DNA of 64,000 nucleotides, taken from assembly GCF_001476285.1 (NCBI RefSeq), contig NZ_LDRU01000033.1, positions 17,291 through 81,290 on the forward strand, written 5' to 3'. This stretch comes from Microbacterium testaceum (GTDB lineage: Bacteria; Actinomycetota; Actinomycetes; Actinomycetales; Microbacteriaceae). This document shows positions 17,986-26,349 of the stretch, one piece after another. The translations under genes and the position numbers were made by a program. How positions within the stretch are numbered: the stretch's first letter is position 1; the number at the start of each line of letters is the position of its first letter. Under the pieces are notes generated by a model, which saw nothing but the letters and a program-made list of their open reading frames with translations, had not been told where the DNA came from and did not search any database.

Positions 17986-18401
17986 GATCGGGTGCTTTCG
18001 GTCGGGGCGGATGAGGGGGTCTCGGCGTTGGCGGGAGGGACGGATGCCGCGGGCACGGCCGCCGCGAGCTGTTCGGCGAGGTGGAACACCTCGGTGAGGG
18101 GGGTCGCGGCCTGATCGGGCCGACTCTCGAGTCCGATGAAGAAGGCGGACATCTCGTCTTCCCACTTCGCGGCGATCGGCGAAGCCGCGAGGTACGCCTG
18201 CGCGGCGGCATCGTCATCGGTCTCGTAGTAGCCGATGAGCCGGCCACCCTCGCCGAGGAACAACGAGTAGTTGCGGCGCCCGGCGGCGGCGATCTCTTCG
18301 AGCATCTCCGCGCGCACCGGCGTGTGACGAGCGACGTACTCGTCGACCAGGTCGGGCCAGATGCGGAGTTCGAAGCAGACGCGCGTGGTCTGTGCGGACA
18401 T
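17982..18401 (-). CDS. rhaU: L-rhamnose mutarotase
   Basis: The first about 105 residues are a RhaM/RhaU-type domain (TTRVCFELRIWPDLVDEYVARH, NYSLFLGEGG, LIGYYETDD, MSAFFIG), which interconverts alpha- and beta-L-rhamnopyranose. The last 30 residues are a loose Ala/Pro/Ser tail. ATG 18401 is preferred over the upstream ATG at 18437 because GGGAGA lies about 10 bases before it and the upstream choice would cover the operator. It leads the rhamnose operon and overlaps rhaI by four bases. Confidence 0.88.
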   Translation of the reverse strand: MSAQTTRVCFELRIWPDLVDEYVARHTPVRAEMLEEIAAAGRRNYSLFLGEGGRLIGYYETDDDAAAQAYLAASPIAAKWEDEMSAFFIGLESRPDQAATPLTEVFHLAEQLAAAVPAASVPPANAETPSSAPTESTRS

Positions 18402-18424
18402 GGAGTGGTTCTCTCCCTCGAGAA

Positions 18425-18436
18425 TGAATCGTTTCA
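18425..18436. promoter_or_regulatory. LacI-type operator of the rhamnose operon
   Basis: TGAATCGTTTCA matches the LacI-family pattern TGAAnCGnTTCA in 5 of 6 dyad pairs around a central CG. It lies 24 bases upstream of the mutarotase start and about 50 bases from the divergent lacI start, so one site can control both. Confidence 0.65.
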
Positions 18437-18484
18437 CGCCACCGTAGCACGCCGCGTGGACGCGTGCGATATCGTCGTCGGATC

Positions 18485-19483
18485 ATGGCGGTCAAAATCA
18501 AAGACGTCGCAGCGCACGCCGGCGTCTCGGTGGGCACCGTCTCGAACGTGCTCAACGGCCGCGACACGGTGTCACCCGGAGTCGTCGAGCGCGTGCGCGC
18601 CGCCATCGACGCCCTCGGCTACGTGCGCAACGACGCCGCCCGCCAGCTCCGCGCCGGCCGCAGCCGCGCGATCGCGCTGGTCGTGCTCGACGTCGGCAAC
18701 CCCTTCTTCGCCGCCGTCGCCCGTGGCGCCGAAGCGCGCGCCGCCGCCGACGGGTACGTCGTCCTCCTCGGATCCAGCGGGGCCGACGCCGACCAGGAAC
18801 GCCTCTACGTCGACCAGTTCCGCGAGCAGCGCGTCGCAGGGGTCCTCCTCACCCCGGCCGATGCCGGCGGAGACGTCGTGGAGCATCTCGCGGCCGCCGG
18901 CATCCCGGTCGTCCTCGTCGACGAGCAGACCGCCGGAGACGACGTCTGCACGGTGTCGGTCGACGACGTCGAGGGCGGCCATCTCGCAGTCGCTCATCTT
19001 CTCGAGCAGGGGCGTCGGCGCATCGCCTTCGTCGCCGGACCGCTCACCACGCGGCAGGTCGCCGATCGTCTCGCCGGTGCCCGTCGGGCGGTCGACGACG
19101 TCGAGGGCGCGTCCCTCGAGGTCATCGAAACGGATGCCATGACCGTCCTCGCCGGCCGGGCCGCCGGCAAGGAGCTTCGAGAGCGCGCCGACCGCCCCGA
19201 CGCCATCTTCGCCGCGAACGACCTGCTGGCAGTGGGCGTGCTGCAGGCGCTCACGATGCTCGGCGGCATCCGCGTGCCCGACGACATCGCCCTCGTCGGC
19301 TACGACGACATCGACTTCGCCGCCGCGACCGTGGTGCCCCTGACCTCGGTGCGTCAGCCCGCCGAGGCCCTCGGCTCGACCGCCGTCGACCTGCTTCTGC
19401 GCCAGCTCGACGGCGGCGTCGACCCCGCGGAGCGGCAGGTGCGGTTCCAGCCTGAGCTGGTCGTGCGGGCGTCGAGCGGCTAG
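18485..19483 (+). CDS. LacI-family regulator of rhamnose catabolism
   Basis: The 332-residue protein has the canonical LacI DNA-binding head (IKDVAAHAGVSVGTVSNVLN, hinge ARQLRAGRSRAIALVV) and a periplasmic-binding-like sugar domain ending in FQPELVVRASSG. ATG 18485 directly precedes the HTH; a GTG at 18464 would add seven residues. It is divergent to the rhamnose operon and shares an 83-base promoter region with a LacI operator, so it should repress rhaU-rhaI-rhaEW-rhaB. The effector is probably L-rhamnose or a pathway product. Confidence 0.88.
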   Translation: MAVKIKDVAAHAGVSVGTVSNVLNGRDTVSPGVVERVRAAIDALGYVRNDAARQLRAGRSRAIALVVLDVGNPFFAAVARGAEARAAADGYVVLLGSSGADADQERLYVDQFREQRVAGVLLTPADAGGDVVEHLAAAGIPVVLVDEQTAGDDVCTVSVDDVEGGHLAVAHLLEQGRRRIAFVAGPLTTRQVADRLAGARRAVDDVEGASLEVIETDAMTVLAGRAAGKELRERADRPDAIFAANDLLAVGVLQALTMLGGIRVPDDIALVGYDDIDFAAATVVPLTSVRQPAEALGSTAVDLLLRQLDGGVDPAERQVRFQPELVVRASSG

Positions 19484-19516
19484 GCGCCGCACCGGTCCGA
19501 GGTCCGGCGCCGTCGA

Positions 19517-19566
19517 GTGTCCAGAACACCCGGACATGCTCGCCGCCTCGTCCGGGTTTCGTGGAC
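19517..19566. repeat. Palindromic repeat family A, copy 2
   Basis: The left arm (19517-19534) is identical to copy 1 at 16724; the right arm TCCGGGTTTCGTGGAC (19551-19566) is diverged but still pairs. The loop sequence differs completely. It sits between the convergent lacI and MFS genes. Confidence 0.7.
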
Positions 19567-19611
19567 GCTCAGCGCGGGTGCGCGCCACCACGCGAACCCG
19601 CACCGCACGAC

Positions 19612-21081
19612 TCAGTGCCCCGGCACGCCCTCCACACCCTCGGCCTGCTTCGGCGTCCGCACGAACGCCGCGAGCACGACCACGGCGATCGACAGGCACG
19701 CCGCGACGAAGAAGGCGGTGTGGATGCCGGAGGCCGTGGCGTCCACGACACTCGCTCCCCCGCTCGCCGCCGACGCGGCGCCGACCGTCATCAGTGTCAC
19801 GAACACCGCCGTGCCCGCGGCTCCCGCGAGTTGCTGCACGGTCGACACGATCGCGGACCCGTGCGGGTAGAGCTCGCGCGGGAGCGAGCCGAGCGCAGAG
19901 GTCATCAGCGGGGTGAACATGAACGCCAGGCCCAGGCTCAGCAGGCAGTGCACGGCGATGACGAAGCCGACCGGCGTCGCGGCCGAGAGGGTGGCGAAAC
20001 CCCACAGCGCCGCGCCGGCGACGACCGCGCCCGGGAGGACGAGCGGGCGCGCGCCGAAGCGGTCGAAGAGATTTCCGACGAGCGGGGCCATGAGCCCCAT
20101 CAGCAGACCGCCGGGGAGCAGCATCAGGCCGGTGGGGAGCGTGCCGAGACCGAGGACGTTCTGCAGGTACAGCGGCAGCAGGATGAGCACGCCGAACAGC
20201 GTCGTCATCGCCACGACGACGAGGATCACCGCGACGGTGAACGACGAATGCCGGAAGACGCCGAGGTTCAGCAGCACCCGGTCGGTCGACCCGAGGCGCA
20301 GCTGACGGATCACGAAGGCTGCCAGAGCGATCGCGCCCACGGCCAGCGGCATCCAGACCGGGACGATCTCGTGCCCGCCCGCCGCTTCGCCGATGCTCGA
20401 CAGGCCGAAGATGAGGCCACCGAAGGCCAGCGCCGAGAGCACCACCGAGATGACGTCGAGGGTGACGTGTCGCGTGTCGGTCAGGTTGCGCACCCACCGG
20501 GCGCCGAGCGCGATGGCGATCAGGGCGATGGGGATCATGACGATGAACATCGCCCGCCACGGGAAGACCGACAGGATGAGGCCCGACACGGTGGGACCGA
20601 CGGCCGGAGCCACCGAGATGACGATCGAGATGAGCCCCATCATGCGACCGCGACGGTCCGCCGGGACGACGTTCAGCACCGTGGTGAACAGCAACGGGAT
20701 CATGATCGCCGTGCCCGAGGCCTGGACGATGCGACCGACGAGGAGCACGCCGAACCCGGGCGCGATCGCCGCGATCACCGTTCCGAGGGTGAACAGACCC
20801 ATCGCGGCGAAGAACAGGGTCCGCAGCGGGAAGCGCTGGATGAGGAAGCCCGTCGTGGGGATCACGACCGCCATCGTGAGCAGGAACGCGGTCGTCAGCC
20901 ACTGCGCCGAGGCGGCGGTGATGTCGAGTTCACGCATGAGCTCGGGCAGAGCGACACCCATGATCGTCTCGTTCAGGATGACCACGAACGCGGCGACGAC
21001 GAGCAGCGCGATGACGGCGCCCGGGCGCACGGCGGGCTTTCCGGGCGGGGCGGCGGCGGGAACGGTTCCGGTGGAGACCAT
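19612..21081 (-). CDS. MFS drug exporter, DHA2 (EmrB/QacA) family, 14 TM
   Basis: The 489-residue protein shows the DHA2 hallmarks: VVILNETIMGVALPEL in TM1 (motif D1), WLTTAFLLTMAVVIPTTG, RIVQASGTAIMIPLL and the TM5 exporter motif GPTVSGLIL. About 14 hydrophobic helices span the length. It should export small toxic compounds with proton antiport. A TetR gene is divergent and a perfect 17-base palindrome lies in the shared promoter, so the exporter is probably induced by its substrate. Start ATG 21081 leaves the operator outside the coding region. Confidence 0.9.
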   Translation of the reverse strand: MVSTGTVPAAAPPGKPAVRPGAVIALLVVAAFVVILNETIMGVALPELMRELDITAASAQWLTTAFLLTMAVVIPTTGFLIQRFPLRTLFFAAMGLFTLGTVIAAIAPGFGVLLVGRIVQASGTAIMIPLLFTTVLNVVPADRRGRMMGLISIVISVAPAVGPTVSGLILSVFPWRAMFIVMIPIALIAIALGARWVRNLTDTRHVTLDVISVVLSALAFGGLIFGLSSIGEAAGGHEIVPVWMPLAVGAIALAAFVIRQLRLGSTDRVLLNLGVFRHSSFTVAVILVVVAMTTLFGVLILLPLYLQNVLGLGTLPTGLMLLPGGLLMGLMAPLVGNLFDRFGARPLVLPGAVVAGAALWGFATLSAATPVGFVIAVHCLLSLGLAFMFTPLMTSALGSLPRELYPHGSAIVSTVQQLAGAAGTAVFVTLMTVGAASAASGGASVVDATASGIHTAFFVAACLSIAVVVLAAFVRTPKQAEGVEGVPGH

Positions 21082-21111
21082 GGTCGACCAATCTGAGCAG
21101 TGACGGGCAAG

Positions 21112-21128
21112 TTGGCAGTTACTGCCAA
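21112..21128. promoter_or_regulatory. TetR operator between exporter and regulator
   Basis: TTGGCAGT-T-ACTGCCAA is a perfect 17-base palindrome in the 72-base gap between the divergent exporter (start 21081) and tetR (start 21154). Both promoters must overlap it. Confidence 0.75.
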
Positions 21129-21153
21129 TAAGACATCGACTACTGTATCGGAC

Positions 21154-21777
21154 ATGAGCACGCCGGCAGCCCCCGTCGAGGGATTGCGCGACCGTCGACG
21201 CCGCGAGACCGCCGTCGAGATCTGTGCCGCCGCCCTCGATCTGTTCGAGGAGAAAGGCGTCACGGGCACCACCGTCGACGAGATCGCCGCGCGCGCGGGC
21301 GTCTCTCCGCGCACGTTCTTCCGCCTGGCCGGCACGAAGGAAGACGCCGTCTTCGTCGACGACGGCCGCTTCGCCGACGCCCTCGCCGGGGTCGCCGAGG
21401 TCGGCGACGACATCGCGGCCCTGCTGACCGCGCTCCGTCAGGTGTTCGCCCGCGAACTCGAGCTTCTGGATGCCGATGCCCGAGCGCGCGAGCGCTTCCT
21501 GCGCGTGCGCCGGCTCATCGCACACGAGCCCGCACTGCTCGGGGCCGCCGTCCGCCGCGAGGTCACATCGGCGGACCGCTTCGTGCCCGAGATCGCCGAT
21601 CGGATCGGCCTCGCCGAGCTCGACGTCCGCGCGGCCCTCGGTGTCGCCGGCCTCGAGATGCGGACGACCCTCGACGAGTGGGCTCGCCGCTACGACGCCG
21701 GCGAGACCGCCACCCTCGTCGCCCTGCACCGCGAGGTGCAGGCGCGGCTGAGCCGCGCCGTCACGTCTCGCGCGTGA
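21154..21777 (+). CDS. TetR-family regulator of the adjacent exporter
   Basis: The 207-residue protein carries a TetR head (RRRRETAVEICAAALDLFEEKG, TTVDEIAARAGVSPRTFFRLAGTKED) and a variable helical ligand domain. ATG 21154 (MSTPAAP) is chosen; a TACTGT hexamer ends only 7 bases upstream and there is no Shine-Dalgarno, so a leaderless message is likely. It faces away from the MFS exporter across the palindrome at 21112-21128 and should repress it and itself. Its last 17 bases overlap the 3' end of the convergent transglutaminase gene. Confidence 0.88.
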   Translation: MSTPAAPVEGLRDRRRRETAVEICAAALDLFEEKGVTGTTVDEIAARAGVSPRTFFRLAGTKEDAVFVDDGRFADALAGVAEVGDDIAALLTALRQVFARELELLDADARARERFLRVRRLIAHEPALLGAAVRREVTSADRFVPEIADRIGLAELDVRAALGVAGLEMRTTLDEWARRYDAGETATLVALHREVQARLSRAVTSRA

Positions 21778-22606
21778 TCGTCACCTTCACCTTGAGCTGG
21801 CTCTTGCCCGGGCCGGCGTAGACACCGCGGAGCGGCGGCACGTCGTTGTAGTCGCGGCCCCGGCCGACGAGCACGTGACGATCACCGATCTCGATGTTGT
21901 TCGTCGGGTCGAAGCCCTGCCAGTCACCCGCGAACCACTCCACCCACGCGTGCGACTCACCGGTGACGGCCTCCCCCACCTCGGCGGAAGGCTTCGGGTG
22001 CAAGTAGCCCGAGATGTAGCGGGCCGGGATGCCGACTTCGCGCAAGGCCCCGATCGCGATGTGGGCGATGTCCTGACAGACGCCCTTGCGCGCTTCCCAC
22101 GCGTCCACGGCGGTCGAGTGCACGCCCGTCACGCCCTGCATGTACTCGATCGCGTCGCCGATGGCCTCGGCGATGGCATGGGCAGCGGGTCCCGGGCGAT
22201 CGTGCCGAGCGGCGATGGAGCGCGCGAGCTCGACGACCTCGGGATGCGGCGCCGTGCGACGCGTCTGCGTCAGCTGCTCGACCGTCGACACCGAGCCCGC
22301 CGCCTCGACGGCGAGCTGCTCCCACGTGATGTCGGCGTGCTCGATCGGGCGGGGCCGCACCTCGACGAGCGACCGCGCCGTGATCGTGAGCGCGGCGTGG
22401 GGAGAGAGCACGTCGAAGGCGGCGACGCGCGTGCCGAAGTAGTCGACGTACTGGTTGACCGACGTCGACGGCTCGATGTCGAGCGACGAACTCAGCACGA
22501 ACTGACTGTCGGTCGAGTGCGGCAGCATGCGCGCCTCGTTGTACGACGCCGACACGTCGCCGGGATAGGCGAAGCCGGTCTGGTGCTCGATACGGAGACG
22601 CTTCAT
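21761..22606 (-). CDS. Transglutaminase-like cysteine protease family protein
   Basis: The 281-residue protein has the bacterial transglutaminase N-terminal beta region (LRIEHQTGFAYPGDVSASYNEAR) and a papain-like core with Cys in RKGVCQDIAH, His in ESHAWVEWF and Asp in GFDPTNN. Proteins of this group hydrolyse or transfer amide bonds. It is the last of three genes with an alpha-E protein and a circularly permuted ATP-grasp enzyme, a conserved trio whose function is unsettled and is thought to be peptide ligation/cleavage. No signal peptide is visible, so it is cytoplasmic. Confidence 0.85.
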   Translation of the reverse strand: MKRLRIEHQTGFAYPGDVSASYNEARMLPHSTDSQFVLSSSLDIEPSTSVNQYVDYFGTRVAAFDVLSPHAALTITARSLVEVRPRPIEHADITWEQLAVEAAGSVSTVEQLTQTRRTAPHPEVVELARSIAARHDRPGPAAHAIAEAIGDAIEYMQGVTGVHSTAVDAWEARKGVCQDIAHIAIGALREVGIPARYISGYLHPKPSAEVGEAVTGESHAWVEWFAGDWQGFDPTNNIEIGDRHVLVGRGRDYNDVPPLRGVYAGPGKSQLKVKVTITRET

Positions 22607-22652
22607 CGCCGGCCTCCCGAAGCCACCGCGGCCGCCGCGGACATGGCATCCA

Positions 22653-23585
22653 TCATGAGATCTCTCCGATCCAGCTGGGCTCGGCCTGCGTCGGGAAGAA
22701 ACGCGACCGGATCGCCTCCGACGCCTCGCGCGTCACCGTCTGCACGCGCTGCATGTGCTCGGGCAGGTCGGTGAGCACGTCGCTGACCGGGCGGTACTCG
22801 AGGTCGTTGCGGATCTGACCGAGCGCGCGCAGCACCGTGTTGGAGTGGCCGACGCGGTCGGCGCGGGGGTCGATCGCGCTCATGCAGTCTTCCGCGCGCT
22901 GGATCGAGTAGATGATCGAGCGCGGGAACAGGCGGTCGAGCAGCAGGAACTCGGCCGCGTTGCGGGCGCTCGGCATCCCTCGATAGGTGCGCAGGTAGGC
23001 CTCGTACGCGCCGCACGAGCGGAGGATCGTCGTCCACGACGGTCCCGAGACCTCGGTGAGCGACCTCGTCGCGAGGAGGCGGGCCGTCATGTCGGTGCGC
23101 TCGATGCTGCGCCCGAGCGTGAAGAACTGCCAGGCCTCGTCGCGGTTCGTCGACGAGTCGACGATGCCGATCGCCAGGGCGGCGCGCTCTCGCACCCACT
23201 GGAAGAACTCGTGCACCTTCTCGGTCTGCAGACGCCGTGGCATCCGGGAATTCGTGGTGTTGAGGATCTCCCAGAGCTCGGTCGAGACGATCTCCCGTGC
23301 GCGACGGGCGTTCTCGCGCGCCGCGGTGATGGAGTACGCGATGCTCGACGGGTTCATGCGGTCCACGGCGAGGCGGGCCAGCACGTCGTCGCGGCGGACC
23401 GTGTCGACGTTCTCGGGCCAGGCCGACCCCATGACGCTGAGCAGGGAACGGCAGGCGGTGTCCTCGTCGATCCACGGGTCCTCGAGGAGGAGCTGCAGGT
23501 GCACGTCGAGGATGCGCGCCGTCCCGTCGCTGCGCTCGATGTACCGCCCGATCCAGAACAGGCTTTCGGCGATGCGACTCAGCAT
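22653..23585 (-). CDS. Alpha-E domain protein (DUF403)
   Basis: The 310-residue protein is all-helical and begins MLSRIAESLFWIGRYIERSD, the hallmark of the alpha-E family; MPRRLQTEKVHEFFQW and LGRSIERTDMTARLL follow. The family has no known catalytic residue and occurs with the circularly permuted ATP-grasp and transglutaminase-like proteins. Its ATG overlaps the 3' end of the ATP-grasp gene by seven bases, and the transglutaminase gene follows 46 bases downstream, so the three are one operon. Confidence 0.85.
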   Translation of the reverse strand: MLSRIAESLFWIGRYIERSDGTARILDVHLQLLLEDPWIDEDTACRSLLSVMGSAWPENVDTVRRDDVLARLAVDRMNPSSIAYSITAARENARRAREIVSTELWEILNTTNSRMPRRLQTEKVHEFFQWVRERAALAIGIVDSSTNRDEAWQFFTLGRSIERTDMTARLLATRSLTEVSGPSWTTILRSCGAYEAYLRTYRGMPSARNAAEFLLLDRLFPRSIIYSIQRAEDCMSAIDPRADRVGHSNTVLRALGQIRNDLEYRPVSDVLTDLPEHMQRVQTVTREASEAIRSRFFPTQAEPSWIGEIS

Positions 23586-25357
23586 GATCCGACCCCCTCG
23601 GCCCCCGACCCGGTCGAGGACCCCGAGCCCGTCGAAGGGTCCGGAACCCGTCGCTCGGCCTGTTGCTGCTGCTGCTCGGCCTGCGGACCGTGCTCGACGA
23701 CGGCGTCCTGCTGCTGCTGTTCCTGCTGCTCCCGTCCGGCCGCACGCGGGTCGCGGGGAGCGGTGGCGGGAGCCGGCTGACCGTCGTAGATGATCGGGAT
23801 CGACTCGGTCACCGCCGCCTGATCGGCGACGAGCCCCGAGACGCCGTTGCCCTGACCGTACTCAACGTGCGAGGGGGCCGAGCCGCCGACGACCCAGGTG
23901 TCCTTCGAGCCGCCACCCTGGCTGGAGTTGACGACGAGCTGCCCCTCGGGGAGCGCGACGCGCGTGAGCCCGCCGGGCAGCACCCAGATGTCGTCGCCGT
24001 CGTTCACGGCGAAGGGGCGCAGGTCGGCGTGCCGGGGACGCATGCCGTCCTCGACCAGCGTCGGGATCGTCGAGAGCATGACGACCGGCTGCGCGATCCA
24101 GCCGCGGGGGTCGGCGAGCAGACGTTTGCGGAGCGCATCGAGCTCGGCGGGCGAGGCATCCGGACCCACGACGAGCCCCTTGCCGCCCGAGCCGTCGACG
24201 GGCTTGACCACGAGCTCGGGCAGGCGGTCGAGCACCTCCTCGAGCGCGCCCGGATCCTCGAGCCGCCAGGTGTCGACGTTCTTCAGGATCGGCTCTTCGG
24301 CGAGGTAGTACCGGATCAGGTCGGGCACGTAGGTGTAGAGCAGCTTGTCGTCAGCGACGCCGTTGCCCACGGCGTTCGCGATCGTGACGTTGCCCAGCCG
24401 CGCGGCGAGCATGAGGCCGGGGGCACCGAGCATCGAGTCGGCGCGGAACTGCAGCGGGTCGAGGAAGTCGTCGTCGACGCGGCGGTAGATGACGTCGACG
24501 CGCTGCGGCCCGCGGGTCGTGCGCATGAACACCTTGCCGCCGATGCACAGCAGGTCGCGACCCTCGACCAGTTCGACGCCCATGAGGCGCGCGAGCAGCG
24601 TGTGCTCGAAGTACGCCGAGTTGTAGACACCCGGCGTGAGCACGACGATGTTCGGGTCGTCGATCCCGGGCGGGGCAGACGCGCGGAGGGCCGCGAGAAG
24701 CTTGTTGGGGTAGTCGCCGACGGGGCGCACCCGCATCGAGACGAACAGCTCGGGCAGCGTCTGGGCCATGACGCGGCGGTTCGAGATGACGTACGAGACG
24801 CCCGAGGGCACGCGCACGTTGTCTTCGAGCACGCGCATCTCGCCGTGCTCGTCGCGGATCAAGTCGATGCCCGACACCTGGATGCGGACACCGTTGGCAC
24901 TGCGGATGCCGGCTGCCTGGCGGTAGAAGTACTGCGACGACGAGATGAGCCCCGCGGGCAGGATGCCGTCGCGCACGCAGTGCTGGTTGCCGTAGGCGTC
25001 GTCGAGGAAGGCCTCGAGCGCGCGGACGCGCTGCTTGACGCCGGCCTCGATCCGCGACCACTCGTCGTAGGCGATCACGCGGGGCACGGCGTCCAGCGGG
25101 AAGGGCCGCTCCTCGCCCGCGAAGTCGAACGTCACGCCCTGCGCGAGGTACGAACTGGCGAGCGACTCGGTGCGGCCGCGCAGCTCTTCCTGCGTCATCT
25201 TCGCGAGCGTCTGGTACAGCTCCCGGTACGCCTCACGAGAGGGGGCGGCTACTCCGGGACTCGCCGGAAGGCCGAACATCTCATCGAACGCCGGGACGCC
25301 GGAAGCGGTCTTGCGCGGCGCCAGCGTGGAGCCGTAACCGTCGAACAGGTCACCCAT
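23579..25357 (-). CDS. Circularly permuted type 2 ATP-grasp protein (DUF404/DUF407)
   Basis: The 592-residue protein contains the permuted ATP-grasp core: GSTLAPRKTASGVPAFDEM at the N terminus, RIEAGVKQRVRALEAFLDD, RVLEDNVRVPSGVSYV, VVLTPGVYNSAYFEH and VVKPVDGSGGKGLVV. ATP-grasp enzymes join a carboxylate to an amine or thiol through an acyl phosphate. The core ends near residue 530; the remaining about 60 residues are a Gln-rich and Ser/Gly-rich tail (EQQEQQQQD, EQQQQQAE), unusual for the family, and the last part is encoded by a dispersed repeat (23606-23642). It leads the ATP-grasp / alpha-E / transglutaminase operon. The start is ATG 25357. Confidence 0.88.
   Translation of the reverse strand: MGDLFDGYGSTLAPRKTASGVPAFDEMFGLPASPGVAAPSREAYRELYQTLAKMTQEELRGRTESLASSYLAQGVTFDFAGEERPFPLDAVPRVIAYDEWSRIEAGVKQRVRALEAFLDDAYGNQHCVRDGILPAGLISSSQYFYRQAAGIRSANGVRIQVSGIDLIRDEHGEMRVLEDNVRVPSGVSYVISNRRVMAQTLPELFVSMRVRPVGDYPNKLLAALRASAPPGIDDPNIVVLTPGVYNSAYFEHTLLARLMGVELVEGRDLLCIGGKVFMRTTRGPQRVDVIYRRVDDDFLDPLQFRADSMLGAPGLMLAARLGNVTIANAVGNGVADDKLLYTYVPDLIRYYLAEEPILKNVDTWRLEDPGALEEVLDRLPELVVKPVDGSGGKGLVVGPDASPAELDALRKRLLADPRGWIAQPVVMLSTIPTLVEDGMRPRHADLRPFAVNDGDDIWVLPGGLTRVALPEGQLVVNSSQGGGSKDTWVVGGSAPSHVEYGQGNGVSGLVADQAAVTESIPIIYDGQPAPATAPRDPRAAGREQQEQQQQDAVVEHGPQAEQQQQQAERRVPDPSTGSGSSTGSGAEGVGSC
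23606..23642. repeat. Short repeat inside the ATP-grasp 3' end
   Basis: Two imperfect copies of CGAgCCcGTCGAaGGgtCC stand side by side. The unit resembles the intergenic 'ctgagcctgtcgaagg' repeat that I remember from many actinobacterial genomes. Here it extends the reading frame into a Ser/Gly-rich tail. Confidence 0.4.
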
Positions 25358-25418
25358 GCGACGACTCTACTCAGGGCTGTGTTGCGACGACGTTTCTCGC
25401 GCGCCATGGTTCGGTTCT

Positions 25419-25444
25419 ACTGTCGACAGTTAGATGTCGACAGT
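25419..25444. promoter_or_regulatory. Tandem GntR-type operators upstream of the second Dak-kinase operon
   Basis: ACTGTCGACAGT (25419-25430) is a perfect 12-base palindrome, and a second TGTCGACA core (25435-25442) follows 14 bases further on. A closely similar ACTGTCAACAGT stands before the SDR/transketolase operon at 30797. The FadR-type GntR protein encoded at 28617-29282 between these operons is the likely binder. Confidence 0.65.
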
Positions 25445-25491
25445 GTAGTCTCGAGCCCAGAAACCAGCGGTCCGTTCAGAGAGGAACACCC

Positions 25492-26349
25492 ATGTCGCTG
25501 AGCCCGCGCGTGATCTGCAGCACGATCACCCTCCGATACCTCCCCCTCGAGGCAGCGCTTCGCCAGATCGTCGAGCGCGGCTTCACGGGCATCGATCTCG
25601 GTGCCCTCCCCGGCGTCTGCGACCACGTCCCCTACGACCTCACCCCGGCCGCGGTCGCCGAGGTCGCCTCGACGATCGCCGACTCGGGCCTGTCGGTGAT
25701 CTCGGTCAACGGCGACATCGGCGACCTGAACGTGCCGATGGATGCCGACGGCGCCGCCGCCCGGGCGCGCCACGCCGACCTGCTGCTCGACCTGGCCGCG
25801 CGCGTCGGCGCCCGCGCCCTGGTGCTGCCGAACGGCCGCCTCGACCATGAGCCCGTCCGCGACCTCGAGAGCGATCTCGACCTCGTCGCCGCCGAGCTCT
25901 CGCGCGTCGACGAGCGCGCTCGCGAGCGCGGTCTCGAGCTGTGGGTCGAAGCCCCGCATTGGTTCCGCTTCGCCTACGACCTCGACCGGTCCGGCGCGCT
26001 GCTCGACAGGCTCCCCGCCTCCATCGGCGTGGTGTGCGACGTCAGCCACATCACCGCCGGCGGCTCGACACCGCGCGTCTTCCTCGACCGCTTCGCCGAC
26101 CGGGTGCGCCACGTGCACATCCGCGACGCCGCCCGCGGAGACATCCACCGCTCGGTCGGAAAGGGCGAGGTCGACTTCGGCGATCTCGCCGTCTCCCTCG
26201 CCGAGCACGGGTACGACGGGTCCCTCGCGCTCGAGCTCGAGACCCGCGACGTCGCCGACGACGACCGGGCCGACGCCGCCCTGACCGCGGGGCTGTTCAT
26301 CTCGACGCAGCTCGACGCCGCGGCATCCGTCGCAGGGGGTGTGCGATGA
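25492..26349 (+). CDS. Sugar phosphate isomerase/epimerase family TIM-barrel protein
   Basis: The 285-residue protein is an AP endonuclease 2-type TIM barrel: YLPLEAALRQIVERGFTGIDL at the N terminus, then WVEAPHWFRF, VVCDVSHITAGG, VRHVHIRDAARGD and LALELETRD as likely metal-ligand strands. Relatives include hydroxypyruvate isomerase, tagatose 3-epimerase and inosose dehydratase. It is the first gene of an operon with a Dak-family kinase and an RpiB homologue (ATGA overlap with the kinase), so it should convert an incoming sugar into the ketose that is then phosphorylated, for example apiose to apulose or a tetrulose epimerisation. The substrate is not readable from sequence. A Shine-Dalgarno AGAGAGGAA precedes the ATG. 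Confidence 0.8.
   Translation: MSLSPRVICSTITLRYLPLEAALRQIVERGFTGIDLGALPGVCDHVPYDLTPAAVAEVASTIADSGLSVISVNGDIGDLNVPMDADGAAARARHADLLLDLAARVGARALVLPNGRLDHEPVRDLESDLDLVAAELSRVDERARERGLELWVEAPHWFRFAYDLDRSGALLDRLPASIGVVCDVSHITAGGSTPRVFLDRFADRVRHVHIRDAARGDIHRSVGKGEVDFGDLAVSLAEHGYDGSLALELETRDVADDDRADAALTAGLFISTQLDAAASVAGGVR

Noticed and set aside
13116..19483. Rhamnose locus considered as an unusual or new pathway
   Set aside because: Isomerase, kinase, aldolase/dehydrogenase fusion and mutarotase make the standard actinobacterial phosphorylated rhamnose route.
19561..21096. Plus-strand open frame of about 510 codons opposite the MFS exporter
   Set aside because: Its product is Arg/Glu/Asp/His-rich low complexity without a domain, while the minus strand encodes a textbook 14-helix exporter.
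22755..25501. Long plus-strand frames opposite the alpha-E and ATP-grasp genes
   Set aside because: Mirror frames of GC-rich genes; no motifs, and the minus-strand proteins have conserved family sequences.
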